Positions 1-10,426 of a stretch of 64,000 nucleotides of DNA are shown here, one piece after another (within the stretch, counting starts at the first letter, position 1; each line of letters starts with the position of its first letter). The stretch is from assembly GCF_036227225.1 (NCBI RefSeq), contig NZ_CP109444.1, positions 11,141,501-11,205,500 of the forward strand, in the 5' to 3' direction. Position numbers and translations under genes: made by a program. The stretch comes from Streptomyces sp. NBC_01478 (GTDB taxonomy: Bacteria > Actinomycetota > Actinomycetes > Streptomycetales > Streptomycetaceae). Under the pieces are notes generated by a model, which was given only the letters and a program-made list of their open reading frames with translations, made no database searches and was not told where the DNA came from.

Positions 1-392
1 GGCTCGACCCCGTCACCGGAGTGCTGGAGAGCGCGCGGGCCGGACACATACCGTCCGTCTGGGCCACGGCGGACGGCCGCTGCGGCATCGCCGACGACGA
101 GGGCGGACCGCCACTCGGCATCGTCGCCGGGCAGCGGTACCCCGTGACCGAGCACCGGCTCACCACCGGCGGCGTCTTCGTCCTGGTGACCGACGGCGTG
201 GTGGAGGGCCCCTCGATGAGCGTCGACGAAGGCCTCGACCAGGTGATGCGACTCGCCGGAATCGCCGCCGTTGCGGGTATGGAGGCGGGCTCGCTGGCGG
301 CCGCCGTGATCAAGGGAGCCGAGCGTGTGGGACACGAGGACGACGCGGCGGTACTCGTCGTGGGACACGACGACCCCGGCACCGGGACGTAG
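1..392 (+). CDS. SpoIIE-family PP2C-type serine phosphatase, C-terminal part (cut by window edge)
   Basis: The 5' end lies outside the window; about 130 C-terminal residues are read in frame from base 3. The visible part has the late PP2C/SpoIIE motifs: ARAGHIPSVW (the Gly-His loop), PLGI, LVTDGVVEG and a terminal HEDDAAVLVV whose Asp pair would bind metal. Proteins of this family dephosphorylate anti-anti-sigma factors in partner-switching systems, often under N-terminal PAS, GAF or membrane sensor domains that cannot be seen here. It is followed on the same strand by a MASE1 membrane protein. An in-frame GTG at 21 is internal to the domain and is not the true start. Confidence 0.85.
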   Translation, partial: LDPVTGVLESARAGHIPSVWATADGRCGIADDEGGPPLGIVAGQRYPVTEHRLTTGGVFVLVTDGVVEGPSMSVDEGLDQVMRLAGIAAVAGMEAGSLAAAVIKGAERVGHEDDAAVLVVGHDDPGTGT

Positions 393-545
393 GGCCCGTC
401 CGGCGGGACAGGGTGCAGCGGCAGCCGACACCGGTGTCTCCGTCCCCTTACGGTCCGCTCGCAGACGTCGGCCGGGTGCCGTCCCCGTCGGGCGTGGCGC
501 CGCCCCGTGCCGCTCGCCTCGCCGACCTGGCCGGGTCAGTGTCTG

Positions 546-1520
546 ATGGCTGCTGTGGTGGGTTTCGAGGTTCTGCGGCGACCGGCCGGGTACGCCCTCC
601 TGACGCTGGCCGTCGCCGGCGGCTACTTCGCGGCGGGACGGCTCGGCCTGCTGCGGCAGTTGGTGGTCGACGGCGCCGTGTTCACACCCATCTGGCCGCC
701 CACCGGCGTCGCGGTGGCCTGCCTGCTGATCTTCGGGCTGCGGGTGCTGCCCGGCATCGCCCTCGGCGTACTGCTCGTGATCATGTCCCTCACCTCGCTC
801 CGGCCGACGGTGCTCGTGGTCCTGGCGGGCAACACCTTGGCCCCCGCCTGCGCCTGCCTCATGCTGCGCCGGGTGGGTTTCCGAACCGACCTCGGCAGAC
901 TGCGCGACGGCCTCGCGCTGGTGTTCCTGGGTGCCCTGTCCGCCATGCTGATCAGCGCGACCTGCGGAGTCGGACTGCTCGTCCTCACCGGCAAGCTGGC
1001 GGAGCACTCCTTCTGGCCGGTCTGGCTGGGCTGGTGGGTCGGCGACGCCATGGGCGTACTGATCATCACCCCCCTCCTGCTCGTGCTGTACACCGCGCGG
1101 CTGCCCCCGGACCTGCGCCGCTGGAAGGAGGCCCTGCTGCTCGTGGCGACCACCGCCGTGATCGTCCCCCTGGTCACCCACAGCCACGTCAGCCTGCTGT
1201 TCCTGGTCTATCCGCTGCTGATCTGGGCCGCCCTGCGGTTCCGGTTCGCGGGCAGCATGCTGTGCGCCCTGTTCGCCTCCGTCATGGCCACCATCGCGGC
1301 GACCCGGGAGACGGGCCCCTTCGGGGACCTGACCCATGTCGAGGTCATGATGAAGCTGCAGGCCTTCAACGGCACGATGGCCCTCACCGCCCTGCTGCTG
1401 TCCTCGGTCATCACCGAGCAGCGCAACACCAGACTCTCGGTGGAGAAGGCCTGCCAGGAACTGGCCGAGGTCCTCGAACACCTCACCGCGGGCGACCCAC
1501 GCCAGGGCGGCCGCCCCTGA
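546..1520 (+). CDS. MASE1-domain integral membrane sensor protein
   Basis: About 324 residues with some eight hydrophobic segments and the MASE1-like sequence TPIWPPTGVAVACLL near residue 45, a hallmark of this sensory membrane domain. No output domain (kinase, GGDEF or PP2C) follows; only a short polar tail of about 30 residues remains after the last helix, so any signal must pass to another protein. The flanking genes both encode SpoIIE phosphatases, which are common MASE1 partners in streptomycetes. The ATG at 546 was chosen because it opens directly into the membrane domain; a GTG at 507 would add 13 residues. Neither start has a strong ribosome-binding site. Confidence 0.75.
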   Translation: MAAVVGFEVLRRPAGYALLTLAVAGGYFAAGRLGLLRQLVVDGAVFTPIWPPTGVAVACLLIFGLRVLPGIALGVLLVIMSLTSLRPTVLVVLAGNTLAPACACLMLRRVGFRTDLGRLRDGLALVFLGALSAMLISATCGVGLLVLTGKLAEHSFWPVWLGWWVGDAMGVLIITPLLLVLYTARLPPDLRRWKEALLLVATTAVIVPLVTHSHVSLLFLVYPLLIWAALRFRFAGSMLCALFASVMATIAATRETGPFGDLTHVEVMMKLQAFNGTMALTALLLSSVITEQRNTRLSVEKACQELAEVLEHLTAGDPRQGGRP

Positions 1521-1571
1521 CCGACCCGCGCCGTCAGCAGAGGCCCGCGCCGCCAGCGGAGACCCACGGCG

Positions 1572-2708
1572 TCAGAAGAGACCCGCGTCGCCCCTCCGGC
1601 GCAGCACCAGCAGCGCGGTGTCGTCCCGGGGCATGCCCGCCGTGTGGCGGCGCAGATCGCCGTAGACGGTGGCCGGTACGTCCTTCGGGAGGACCTCGCC
1701 CCAGCGCGCCGCGCGCTCCTCCAGGGGATAGAACGCGCCGGACGGATCACGTGCCTCGGTCACGCCGTCCGTGCAGAGCAGGAGCGTGCCGTCCTGCGGG
1801 AAGGCGAACCATTCGACGGTACGAGGCTCAGGGGCCAGCGCGTCGAGGCCCAGCGGAACGCAGGGCTCCTGCCGGAGCACCGGCTCGGCCCGCTTCTCGC
1901 GCAGCAGCAGCGGCGCCACATGACCGCAGTTGATCGCCTGGACCTCCTGCTCACCGTCGATGCCCAGCACCAGCGCCGTCACGAACCGCTCCCGCTCACC
2001 GGTCTGCGCCGCGAAGGAGTTGTGCCGCAGCACAGCCTCCTCCAGGGCGTCGACCACGGCGGTGAGCGTGGGTTCGGCCACGGCCGCCTCGCGGAAGGCG
2101 CTGAGCACGGCGAACGCGGCGCTGATCGCCTGCAGACCCTTGCCCTGCACATCGGCGATGAAGACACGGCTGCCGTACGGCGAGGAGACGACCTCGTAGA
2201 CATCGCCGCCCACCCGGCTGTCCTCCTCCACCGGCCGGTACAGACCATGGACCAGCAGTTGGTCGGTCATCAGGGGGAACGGACGCAGGATCTGCCGTTG
2301 CAGGGCCGCCGCCGCGGAACGCAGCCGCGCGATCTCGCCCTCCCAGCGGATCCGCTGCGCCGCCCGCGCCACGCTCAGGCCGTTGAACACCAGGGTGAAG
2401 GCGATGACCGCCGCGTCGGCCCCCACCGTGCGCAGCGGGGTGTCCAAGAGGGACCCGGCTATGACGATCGTCACCCACACGGAGGCGACGGTGGTCTGCC
2501 GTACCGTCCCGCGCCCGGCGATCAGCGCCGGCAACACCACCAGAAAGGGGGCCGGCCGGGTGTCCCGGCCCAGGGCGATCCCGGTCAACGCCACCAGTGC
2601 CGTACCGCTGACGAGCCAGAACACGACCACGGCCCAGCGGAGCGGAGGCGTCGATCTTTGTCCGGCGTCGGCCACCGTGGAACCGGCCGGATCTCTCGAG
2701 GTACGCAC
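1572..2708 (-). CDS. Membrane-anchored SpoIIE-type PP2C phosphatase
   Basis: 378 residues. The N-terminal third holds about four membrane segments (residues 20-125); a short coiled linker leads to a full PP2C/SpoIIE domain with GGDVYEVV, DVQGKGLQA, INCGHVAPLLL, LLLCTDGVTEARD and PRDDTALLVL, so the metal-binding aspartates are present. Expected role: dephosphorylation of an anti-anti-sigma factor at the membrane. The GTG at 2708 follows a GGGAGG ribosome-binding site on the minus strand; an in-frame extension to 2840 lacks one and adds non-domain sequence. It is convergent with the MASE1 gene, separated by about 50 bases. Confidence 0.85.
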   Translation of the reverse strand: MRTSRDPAGSTVADAGQRSTPPLRWAVVVFWLVSGTALVALTGIALGRDTRPAPFLVVLPALIAGRGTVRQTTVASVWVTIVIAGSLLDTPLRTVGADAAVIAFTLVFNGLSVARAAQRIRWEGEIARLRSAAAALQRQILRPFPLMTDQLLVHGLYRPVEEDSRVGGDVYEVVSSPYGSRVFIADVQGKGLQAISAAFAVLSAFREAAVAEPTLTAVVDALEEAVLRHNSFAAQTGERERFVTALVLGIDGEQEVQAINCGHVAPLLLREKRAEPVLRQEPCVPLGLDALAPEPRTVEWFAFPQDGTLLLCTDGVTEARDPSGAFYPLEERAARWGEVLPKDVPATVYGDLRRHTAGMPRDDTALLVLRRRGDAGLF

Positions 2709-2862
2709 CGGCCCTCCCGCTTCCTTCAGTCGTCGAACAACCGTGGGGAAAGCTTCCCACTCTTCAATATCAGCCCCACCCGTACCGTCCGCGAGCTGCG
2801 ACAACAGCTCAGGCAGGCCCGGGACGCACAGGAGCCGCACAGGGGGCTAGATTCCGATCCGA

Positions 2863-3624
2863 ATGTTGGGCCGATGGTGGGGGAGTTGGGGACCGTTGTT
2901 CATCTGGCGCACACTGCGGGGTGAATGGCAGGGCATTGTCGTCGATCCGGTACGGCAGTTGCTGCGACGCGGACTGAAGGGGGTGTCCCTGGCGTTCGTC
3001 GCCGCTTTCGGCGTCATCTTCTTCCACTGGCTCGCCCAGCGGCCGACCGGCGCCTCGGTCGTCCGGCACCTCGGCGGCGTCCAGGGCGACCTGCCGCTGT
3101 GGCTCGCCCTGCTGCGTACCCCCGTATCGCTGTACGTGCCCGCTCTCGACCTGCCCGTCTGGGCCGGCATCACCCAACTGTTCCTCGCGTTCGCGCTGGC
3201 CGAGCTGGCCCTGGGCCGGGCCCGGACGCTGGCCGTCGCCTACGCGACCACGCTGGCCGGCACCCTCACCGTGCGGGTGATGCTGCTGATCGGGCCCGGC
3301 TGCGGCGGCATCGGGCTACGGCCGGAGATCGGGCGCATCCTCGACACCGGGCCGTCCGCCGCGGTCGTAGGACTGTTCACGTATCTCGCCGTGGTCCGGC
3401 GCGCGCCCGTCGTGTTCCTCCTCACCGGCGGGTCGATGGTGTGGGAGTCGATCGTGAAACCCAACCTGGCCGGCCGCGAGCACCTCGTCGCGGTGGCCAG
3501 TGCCGTCGTCCTGGGCCTTGTCCACGAGCTGCGGCACAAGCGGCCGACCGTCACGACGCTGCTGCCGCAGTTCAGGACGGACCAGCCGGTCAGGGCCGAG
3601 ACGCGCTGCCCATCTCCGCGGTGA
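2863..3624 (+). CDS. Rhomboid-like multi-pass membrane protein
   Basis: 253 residues with about six hydrophobic segments, including VSLAFVAAFGVIFFHWLA, WAGITQLFLAFALAELALG, AVVGLFTYLAVV and a C-terminal VAVASAVVLGLVHELRH. The layout and the IGPGCGGIGL loop resemble the rhomboid-like proteins common in Streptomyces, but no Ser-His protease dyad is evident, so proteolytic activity should not be assumed. The C-terminal tail is cationic and cytoplasmic in style. The 3' end overlaps the convergent TerD gene by about 35 bases. The start is uncertain because no clear ribosome-binding site precedes 2863. Confidence 0.6.
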   Translation: MLGRWWGSWGPLFIWRTLRGEWQGIVVDPVRQLLRRGLKGVSLAFVAAFGVIFFHWLAQRPTGASVVRHLGGVQGDLPLWLALLRTPVSLYVPALDLPVWAGITQLFLAFALAELALGRARTLAVAYATTLAGTLTVRVMLLIGPGCGGIGLRPEIGRILDTGPSAAVVGLFTYLAVVRRAPVVFLLTGGSMVWESIVKPNLAGREHLVAVASAVVLGLVHELRHKRPTVTTLLPQFRTDQPVRAETRCPSPR

Positions 3625-4123
3625 ACCCCGCCGGTTCGCTGTCGAACCCCCGCACCATCGCGTGGAACTCCCATGCTCCGGAGGCGTCCTTGGTGAACTC
3701 CGCGACCGTCGCGGCGGTGGACCCGGCCACCTCCGTGAAGTCGTCCGACAGCAGCTCCTTGTACCCCTCCACGACCAGCGCCCTGGCGTGCGAGAGATCA
3801 CCGAACGTCCGGGTGCCGCCGTTCTGATGGATCGCCACCCCGACCACCACCCGCGCGAAGGACGTGGCGAGCCGGTCGAGTTCGAGGACCATCACCTCCA
3901 TGTAGCCGTACCCCTGGCCGCTCTGGCTGTGCCGGCTCATGTTGATCGTGCCGTCCGGCGAGCGGCTCTCGGAGTTGACGACGTACACCGGGCGTCCGTG
4001 CGGTGCGTCGGCCGAGTAGGTCGCCGCGACGATGTCCAGATGGCGCGGCTGCTGCCCCCAGGGACTCGGATCCCAGCGGAGCCGTACTTCGACCTTCCCC
4101 ACGACCTTGCTGACACTGCTCAC
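3590..4123 (-). CDS. TerD-family (tellurium/stress resistance) protein
   Basis: 177 residues carrying the TerD signature LRWDPSP, LDIVAATYS, RSPDGTI, GQGYGYMEVM and FARVVVGVAIHQ. TerD domains bind calcium and accompany stress or tellurite resistance; Streptomyces carry many copies with little known function. The GTG at 4123 gives the usual VSSVSK beginning and follows GGGAG about ten bases upstream; an ATG 12 codons earlier would add a charged non-family leader. It overlaps the convergent rhomboid-like gene at its 3' end. No other ter gene is adjacent, so it appears to be a solitary copy. Confidence 0.85.
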   Translation of the reverse strand: MSSVSKVVGKVEVRLRWDPSPWGQQPRHLDIVAATYSADAPHGRPVYVVNSESRSPDGTINMSRHSQSGQGYGYMEVMVLELDRLATSFARVVVGVAIHQNGGTRTFGDLSHARALVVEGYKELLSDDFTEVAGSTAATVAEFTKDASGAWEFHAMVRGFDSEPAGFTAEMGSASRP

Positions 4124-4231
4124 TGATCGCCGCTCCCGTATCGGGCCATCACGGGACAATCCCCCGCATGGTCAAGTATCGCTCTTCGACGGCCTGTTGA
4201 TGCCCATCGGACGGACCTGTCATGCCCGGGA

Positions 4232-5332
4232 TCAAGCGCTCCGGATCGCGTCCACCAGCCCGGCGACGAGCCTCGCCCGCTCGGCCATCGACGCGACGAG
4301 CAGATACTCGTGGTCGGCGTGGGCCCCGCCCCCGACCGCTCCCAGACCGTCGAGCGTCGGCACCCCCAGCGCGGCCGTGAAGTTGCCGTCGCTCCCACCG
4401 CCGACCGCCCGTCCTTCGAGACCGGGCAGCAACCGCCGTGCCACCGCGAACAGTTCGGCCGCCGCGGACTCGGGCATCGGCGGCCGGCCGACACTTCCTT
4501 CTACGGTGATCACGGCCTCGTCGAGATGCGGGGCGAGGGCGGCGAACGCGGACTCGATCCGCTCCTTCTCGTCGGCCGACTCGATCCGGACGTCCACGAC
4601 GACGGTCGCCCGCGCGGGAACCACGTTGTCCAGCGTCCCCGCGGACGCGACGGTCGGCGTGACCGTCGTACCGGCCTCGGGCCGCGCCAGGGCCGCGATG
4701 TCCAGCACCTGGTACGCCGCCTCGACCAGCGCGTTGACCCCGGCGGCGGGTTCCAGTCCCGCGTGCGAGGCCCGGCCCGTGACGGAGACCTCGAAGGTGC
4801 CGCATCCCTTGCGGCCGGTCTTCACGGCCCCGCCGTCGGCGGCACCCTCGGCCACGAGCACGGCACCGCAGGCGAGGGCGCGCTCCTCGATGAGCGCCCG
4901 GGAGGAACCGGAGCCGACCTCTTCGTCGGCGGTCACCAGGATCTCGACGCCCGACCGGTCCTCCAGCGCGGCCAGCCCGTGGATCGCCTGCACCAGACCG
5001 CCGAGCATGTCGAAGACACCGGGGCCGGTCACCCGGCCGTCCTCGACCAGGAAGGGCCGGCGCGCGAGGGTGCCCAGTGGGAACACCGTGTCGTGGTGAC
5101 CGAGGATCAGCACCCGGGGTGTGCCGTCGCCGGACCAGTGGACGTGCGGGCCGCCCTCGCTGTCGACGATCGCGGCCCGGCCGCCGAGGCGTGCCTCGAC
5201 GACGGCGGCCACGGTCTCTGCCGATGTCCGCAAGGCGACCAGGTCACGGGAGGGGGACTCGACCTCGACGAGGGTCCGGAGGTCTTCGATCATCGCGTCG
5301 ACACTCACGTCGACGGTCTTGTGCGTGGTCAC
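4232..5332 (-). CDS. M20-family metallopeptidase (carboxypeptidase G2/succinyl-diaminopimelate desuccinylase type)
   Basis: 366 residues. Metal-site motifs are in order: GHHDTVFPLG (first His and Asp, about residue 78), GPGVFDMLGG (bridging Asp), TADEEVGSGSS (the Glu pair), EGAADGGAV and a late GGGAHADHEYL His. The inserted dimerisation domain starts near TGRASHAG. M20 peptidases hydrolyse C-terminal amino acids or acyl groups from small peptides and amides; the substrate cannot be read from sequence. Its GTG start overlaps the TGA of the upstream small gene (5330-5332 against 5329-5331), implying translational coupling. Confidence 0.88.
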   Translation of the reverse strand: MTTHKTVDVSVDAMIEDLRTLVEVESPSRDLVALRTSAETVAAVVEARLGGRAAIVDSEGGPHVHWSGDGTPRVLILGHHDTVFPLGTLARRPFLVEDGRVTGPGVFDMLGGLVQAIHGLAALEDRSGVEILVTADEEVGSGSSRALIEERALACGAVLVAEGAADGGAVKTGRKGCGTFEVSVTGRASHAGLEPAAGVNALVEAAYQVLDIAALARPEAGTTVTPTVASAGTLDNVVPARATVVVDVRIESADEKERIESAFAALAPHLDEAVITVEGSVGRPPMPESAAAELFAVARRLLPGLEGRAVGGGSDGNFTAALGVPTLDGLGAVGGGAHADHEYLLVASMAERARLVAGLVDAIRSA

Positions 5333-5649
5333 CAGGGAAGGTTACGCGGAGTGTGCGAGGGAGGGCTCGTGCTCTCGACGGCGCCTCGCGTGAGCGACAG
5401 GTCGGGCTCGTCGGGGTTCCACCTGTATTGCAGGTCCTCGTTCTTGATCAGCACGCCCGCCTCGGTCATCCGGTCGAGGATGTCGACGAGCATCTCACCC
5501 AGCGGGTAGCCGTCCACCCAGAACATTCGCTTGACCCCGCCGAACGACTGGTTCCCCGGAAACACCCCCAGGATCTTCCCGAGCTCGAAGCCCGCCGCGT
5601 CGTAGTCGGTCCAGTCGACTAGCACGTCCCGCAGACCGCCCACTGCCAT
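5329..5649 (-). CDS. Small conserved hypothetical protein coupled to the M20 peptidase
   Basis: 106 residues starting MAVGGLRDVLVDW after an AGAGG ribosome-binding site. It is soluble and acidic, with FPGNQSFGGVKRMFWVDGYP and a DLQYRWNPDEPDLSL segment; no catalytic motif is visible and I do not recognise the family beyond its conserved look. Its stop codon overlaps the start of the M20 peptidase gene, so the two are probably made together. The C-terminal 20 residues are Pro/Ser-rich and may be poorly ordered. Confidence 0.6.
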   Translation of the reverse strand: MAVGGLRDVLVDWTDYDAAGFELGKILGVFPGNQSFGGVKRMFWVDGYPLGEMLVDILDRMTEAGVLIKNEDLQYRWNPDEPDLSLTRGAVESTSPPSHTPRNLPW

Positions 5650-5765
5650 GGCACCTCTCACCTCTCGGGGTCCTCATCATGCCAAGGCCGCCAAGCGACG
5701 AAGGGCCGGCCCGACGGCGAACGCGTCGAACCGGCCCAACGGCGGTGCTGATCCCCGGAGTTCGG

Positions 5766-7246
<1,481 letters not shown>

Positions 7247-7336
7247 AGTCGCCTTGTTGAACCCCTTTCCGATACGCCGCTGCCGGGCACCCGTGACGCA
7301 GGAGGGCACCCGACAGCGGCGGGAGTGGGACTGTGC

Positions 7337-8338
7337 TCAACACCCCGCCTTGTAGAAGTACTTGCTGATCTCGGGCTGGTTCATGTTCGCCTTGGTGATG
7401 GCGACCATGCTGGTGCCGATCGACTTCTGGACGGTCTTGCCCTCGAAGGCGGCGGCGAGCTGGTCGACGGCCTCCTTGCCGATCGCCGCCGGGTCCTGCG
7501 CGACCAGGACCTGGAGGGTGCCCGCCTTGAGCGAGGCGACCTCGTCCGGTTCCGCGTCGAACGCGGCGACCTGCACCTTGCCCTGCTTGCCCGCCTGCTT
7601 GAGGCCGGTGGCTATGCCCGTACCGGTGTTGGTGTTGCCCGCGAAGACGCCGGCCAGGTCGGGGTGGGCCGCCAGCGTCGCCTGGATCTGGGAGGCCGCG
7701 GTGGCCGGCAGGTCGTTGTCGTAGAGGGTCGGCAGCAACTTGATGTTCGGGTACTTCGCCATCTCCTCGGTGAAGCCCTTGATGCGCGCGTCGGTGGTGG
7801 AGACGCCGGGCTTGACGCTGATGACGATCGCCGAGCCCTTCTCGTTCATCAGCTTGGCGAGCGCGTCGGCCGCCACCCGGCCGCCCTTCTCGTTGTCGGA
7901 CGAGATGCGGGTGATGCCGATCGAGGAGTCGGAGACCGTGGTGTCCACCAGCGCGACCTTGGTCCCGGACGACTGGATCTGCTTGAGCGAGGGGGTGAGC
8001 GCGCTCACGTCGACCGGCGAGATCAGCAGCCCGTCCGGCCGGGTCGCCGCGACCGAGTCGATGAGCGGGCGCTGGACCGACACGTCCCACTGCGCGGAGC
8101 CGTCCGCGGAGAAGTCCATGCCCTTGGCCTTGGCCTCGGTCTGCGCCGCGCAGGTCATGGTGATGTAGAAGGGGTCGCTCTTGACGCCGGTGATCAGCCG
8201 GACCTTCTTGCCGGAGGCGCCTCCCTTCGACCCCGAACTGCCGCTGTCGCTCGACGAACTGCAGGCGGCGGCGCCGGTCAGGGCCAGCACGGTGCCCGCG
8301 GCGACCAGTACTTTGCGCGTGATGCGGATGTTCGACAT
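7337..8338 (-). CDS. Sugar ABC transporter substrate-binding lipoprotein (RbsB/FrcB type)
   Basis: 333 residues. Starts MSNIRIT behind GGAGG; an earlier in-frame ATG lacks this. A lipoprotein signal LALTGAAACSSSS places the lipidated Cys near residue 23. The mature part is a type I periplasmic-binding fold with PDGLLISPVDV, GGRVAADALA, GVFAGNTNTGTGIATGL and VAAFDAEPDEVASLKAG, typical of pentose/hexose binders. It is third in the ATPase-permease-SBP operon on the minus strand, 64 bases after the permease. The ligand is unknown; the divergent LacI regulator probably senses it or a derivative. Confidence 0.9.
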   Translation of the reverse strand: MSNIRITRKVLVAAGTVLALTGAAACSSSSDSGSSGSKGGASGKKVRLITGVKSDPFYITMTCAAQTEAKAKGMDFSADGSAQWDVSVQRPLIDSVAATRPDGLLISPVDVSALTPSLKQIQSSGTKVALVDTTVSDSSIGITRISSDNEKGGRVAADALAKLMNEKGSAIVISVKPGVSTTDARIKGFTEEMAKYPNIKLLPTLYDNDLPATAASQIQATLAAHPDLAGVFAGNTNTGTGIATGLKQAGKQGKVQVAAFDAEPDEVASLKAGTLQVLVAQDPAAIGKEAVDQLAAAFEGKTVQKSIGTSMVAITKANMNQPEISKYFYKAGC

Positions 8339-8402
8339 GAGGGTGTCCTCCTGGGTCATACGAGGGTCGGGGCGAACGTCGGGGCGGGAGTAGTGCCGGG
8401 AG

Positions 8403-9464
8403 TCATGCGCGCTCCCGGGTCTTCCTGCGCATCTGGTCGATGTAGACGGCGGCGACCAGGACGACACCGACGGCGACGTCCTGCCAGTACTGCTGAACGC
8501 CGATGACGATCAGTCCGGTGGTGAGCACCGCCGGGATGAACACGCCGATCACGGTGCCCAGGACCGACCCCCGCCCGCCGAAGAGGCTGGTGCCGCCCAG
8601 CACCACCGCGGTGATCACCTTCAGGTTGTCGGTGGAGTGCCCGGCGATGGACGTCGTGCCGTACGAGGCCAGCCACATCACCGCGCCGAGACCGGCGAGG
8701 AGCCCCATCAGGCCGTAGACCTTGATCAGATGGCGGCCCACCGGGATGCCCGCGCGGCGGACGGCGGTCGGGTTGGAGCCGATCGCCAGGGTGTGGCTGC
8801 CGAACTTCGTGGCGCCGAGGACCGCGCCGAACAGGGCGGTGACCACCGCGGCGAGGATCACCATCCACGGGATGCCGAGCAACTTGCCGAATCCCAGGCT
8901 GTTCTGGAGGTGGGTGGCCGCGGCGCCCGCCGGGTCCTGGCCGCCGGTGGCGAGTTCGGCGATGCCCAGTGCCGCGCCGAGCCCGCCCAGGGTCACGATC
9001 AGCGGGGGCACCTTCCCGGTCGCCACCACCGCTCCCTGCAGCGCGCCCCAACCCGCGCCCACGGCAAGGGCGATGACGACACAGACCGCGACCGTGAACC
9101 AGCCCGCGGTCGGGCCGCCGTGGTGGATGTTGTACTCGCCAGCGGCCACCGCCGCCAGCACCAGCACCGAGCCGATCGACAGGTCGATGCCCGCGGTGAT
9201 GATCACGAACGTCATGCCGACGCCGAGCACCAGATAGATGGCCGCGTTCACGGCGATCTGCGTGATGTCGTACGTGGTGAAGAACTTGCCCGGTGCCGCG
9301 ATCGTGAAGAACGCGACCAGCGCGACGAGGATCACGAAGGTCCACAACTCGCTGATGCCGGCGGCCCGTCGGAGCCACGGGGGTATCGCGAGGCGTCCGC
9401 CGTCGGCCGGTGGCGCGGCCTGCGCGGGGGCGGCCGGTTTGATGTCCTGGCTGTCGGTGCTCAT
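8403..9464 (-). CDS. Sugar ABC transporter permease (RbsC/FrcC type)
   Basis: 353 residues with a 40-residue polar N-terminus and about ten membrane segments. The hallmark VGMTFVIITAGIDLSIGSVL (near residue 85) and the late GGTSLFGGRGSVLGTVIGV identify the BPD_transp_2 permease family of ribose/xylose/fructose importers. Its start overlaps the ATPase stop at 9461-9464, so translation is coupled. One permease gene would form a homodimer. Confidence 0.9.
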   Translation of the reverse strand: MSTDSQDIKPAAPAQAAPPADGGRLAIPPWLRRAAGISELWTFVILVALVAFFTIAAPGKFFTTYDITQIAVNAAIYLVLGVGMTFVIITAGIDLSIGSVLVLAAVAAGEYNIHHGGPTAGWFTVAVCVVIALAVGAGWGALQGAVVATGKVPPLIVTLGGLGAALGIAELATGGQDPAGAAATHLQNSLGFGKLLGIPWMVILAAVVTALFGAVLGATKFGSHTLAIGSNPTAVRRAGIPVGRHLIKVYGLMGLLAGLGAVMWLASYGTTSIAGHSTDNLKVITAVVLGGTSLFGGRGSVLGTVIGVFIPAVLTTGLIVIGVQQYWQDVAVGVVLVAAVYIDQMRRKTRERA

Positions 9465-10279
9465 CGCCCGTCCTCCGCTTGTGTCGCACCGGTCGGGGCG
9501 TGGTTCCCGCCGGGCGCGGGCTCGTCCAGCGATCCGGTCATGGCGCCGACGAGTTTCTCGATCGTGGCGTCGGCCGCGGTGAACGAGGCGACCCGGCGCC
9601 CCAGCCGCAGTACTTCGACCCGGTCGGCGACCGACAGCACCTCGGGCATGTTGTGGCTGATCAGGACGACGCAGATGCCCCGGTCGGCGACCCTGCGGAC
9701 GGTCTCCAGGACCCGGGCGCGCTGGACGACGCCCAGGGCGGCGGTCGGCTCGTCCATGAAGATGACCTTGTTGGCGAAGGCGACCGCGCGCGCCACGGCC
9801 ACCGACTGCCGTTGCCCTCCTGACAACGTTGTCACAGGAGCCGTCACATCTTTCAGCTCCACGCCGAGTTCACCGAACGCCGCGATCGCCTGCCGGCGCA
9901 TGGTGGGCCGGTCGAGCACGCCCAGGCGGCCGAGCAGGCCTCCGCGGACAAGTTCCCTGCCGAGATAGAGATTTGCCGCCGCGTCCAGGTCCGGCGCGAG
10001 CGAAAGATCCTGGTAGACGGTCTCGACTCCGTGCCGTTGCGCGTCCATCGGACCCGTGAAGCGGACCGGCACCCCGTCCAGGCGCACCTCGCCCTCGTCC
10101 GGGGTGAGCACGCCCGAAAGGACGTTCACCAAAGTCGACTTGCCGGCGCCGTTGTCACCGATCAGTGCGACGACCTCGCCGGCGTACGCCGTGAAGTCGG
10201 CGCCCGAGAGCGCCTGGACATGGCCGAAACGCTTGACCACGCCGTGTGCCGCGAGAAGTGGTTCTCTTGCAGAGGCCAT
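9461..10279 (-). CDS. Sugar ABC transporter ATP-binding protein, single-domain (FrcA type)
   Basis: 272 residues from MASAREPLL. Walker [12 protein letters not shown]-loop TVYQDLSLAP, signature LSGGQRQSVAVARA and Walker [13 protein letters not shown] are intact. It has one ABC cassette instead of the two fused in RbsA, as in FrcA systems. It is first in the operon; its upstream region carries a LacI-type palindrome and faces the lacI-family gene. In-frame extension to 11344 runs antisense through that regulator and is not coding. Confidence 0.92.
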   Translation of the reverse strand: MASAREPLLAAHGVVKRFGHVQALSGADFTAYAGEVVALIGDNGAGKSTLVNVLSGVLTPDEGEVRLDGVPVRFTGPMDAQRHGVETVYQDLSLAPDLDAAANLYLGRELVRGGLLGRLGVLDRPTMRRQAIAAFGELGVELKDVTAPVTTLSGGQRQSVAVARAVAFANKVIFMDEPTAALGVVQRARVLETVRRVADRGICVVLISHNMPEVLSVADRVEVLRLGRRVASFTAADATIEKLVGAMTGSLDEPAPGGNHAPTGATQAEDGR

Positions 10280-10294
10280 GCTGTGCTTTCTGGT

Positions 10295-10308
10295 TGGTAT
10301 CGTTAACA
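10295..10308. promoter_or_regulatory. LacI-family operator-like palindrome
   Basis: Read on the minus strand TGTTAACGATACCA, a 14-base imperfect palindrome centred on CG with 5 of 7 arm positions matching, close to the generic LacI-family operator. It lies 15 bases upstream of the ABC ATPase start and in the shared region with the divergent LacI gene, so it is a good candidate for that regulator. Confidence 0.5.
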
Positions 10309-10426
10309 GTTCGTCGATTCTGGGAGGCCCGTGAGTGGGCGTCAAGGGTCGTGACGGACAGGGATTCGGGCGGACGCCGGCGGCCCTTCGGTCCGGTCGC
10401 ACCGGGCGAGATCTGGAGGACGCGGC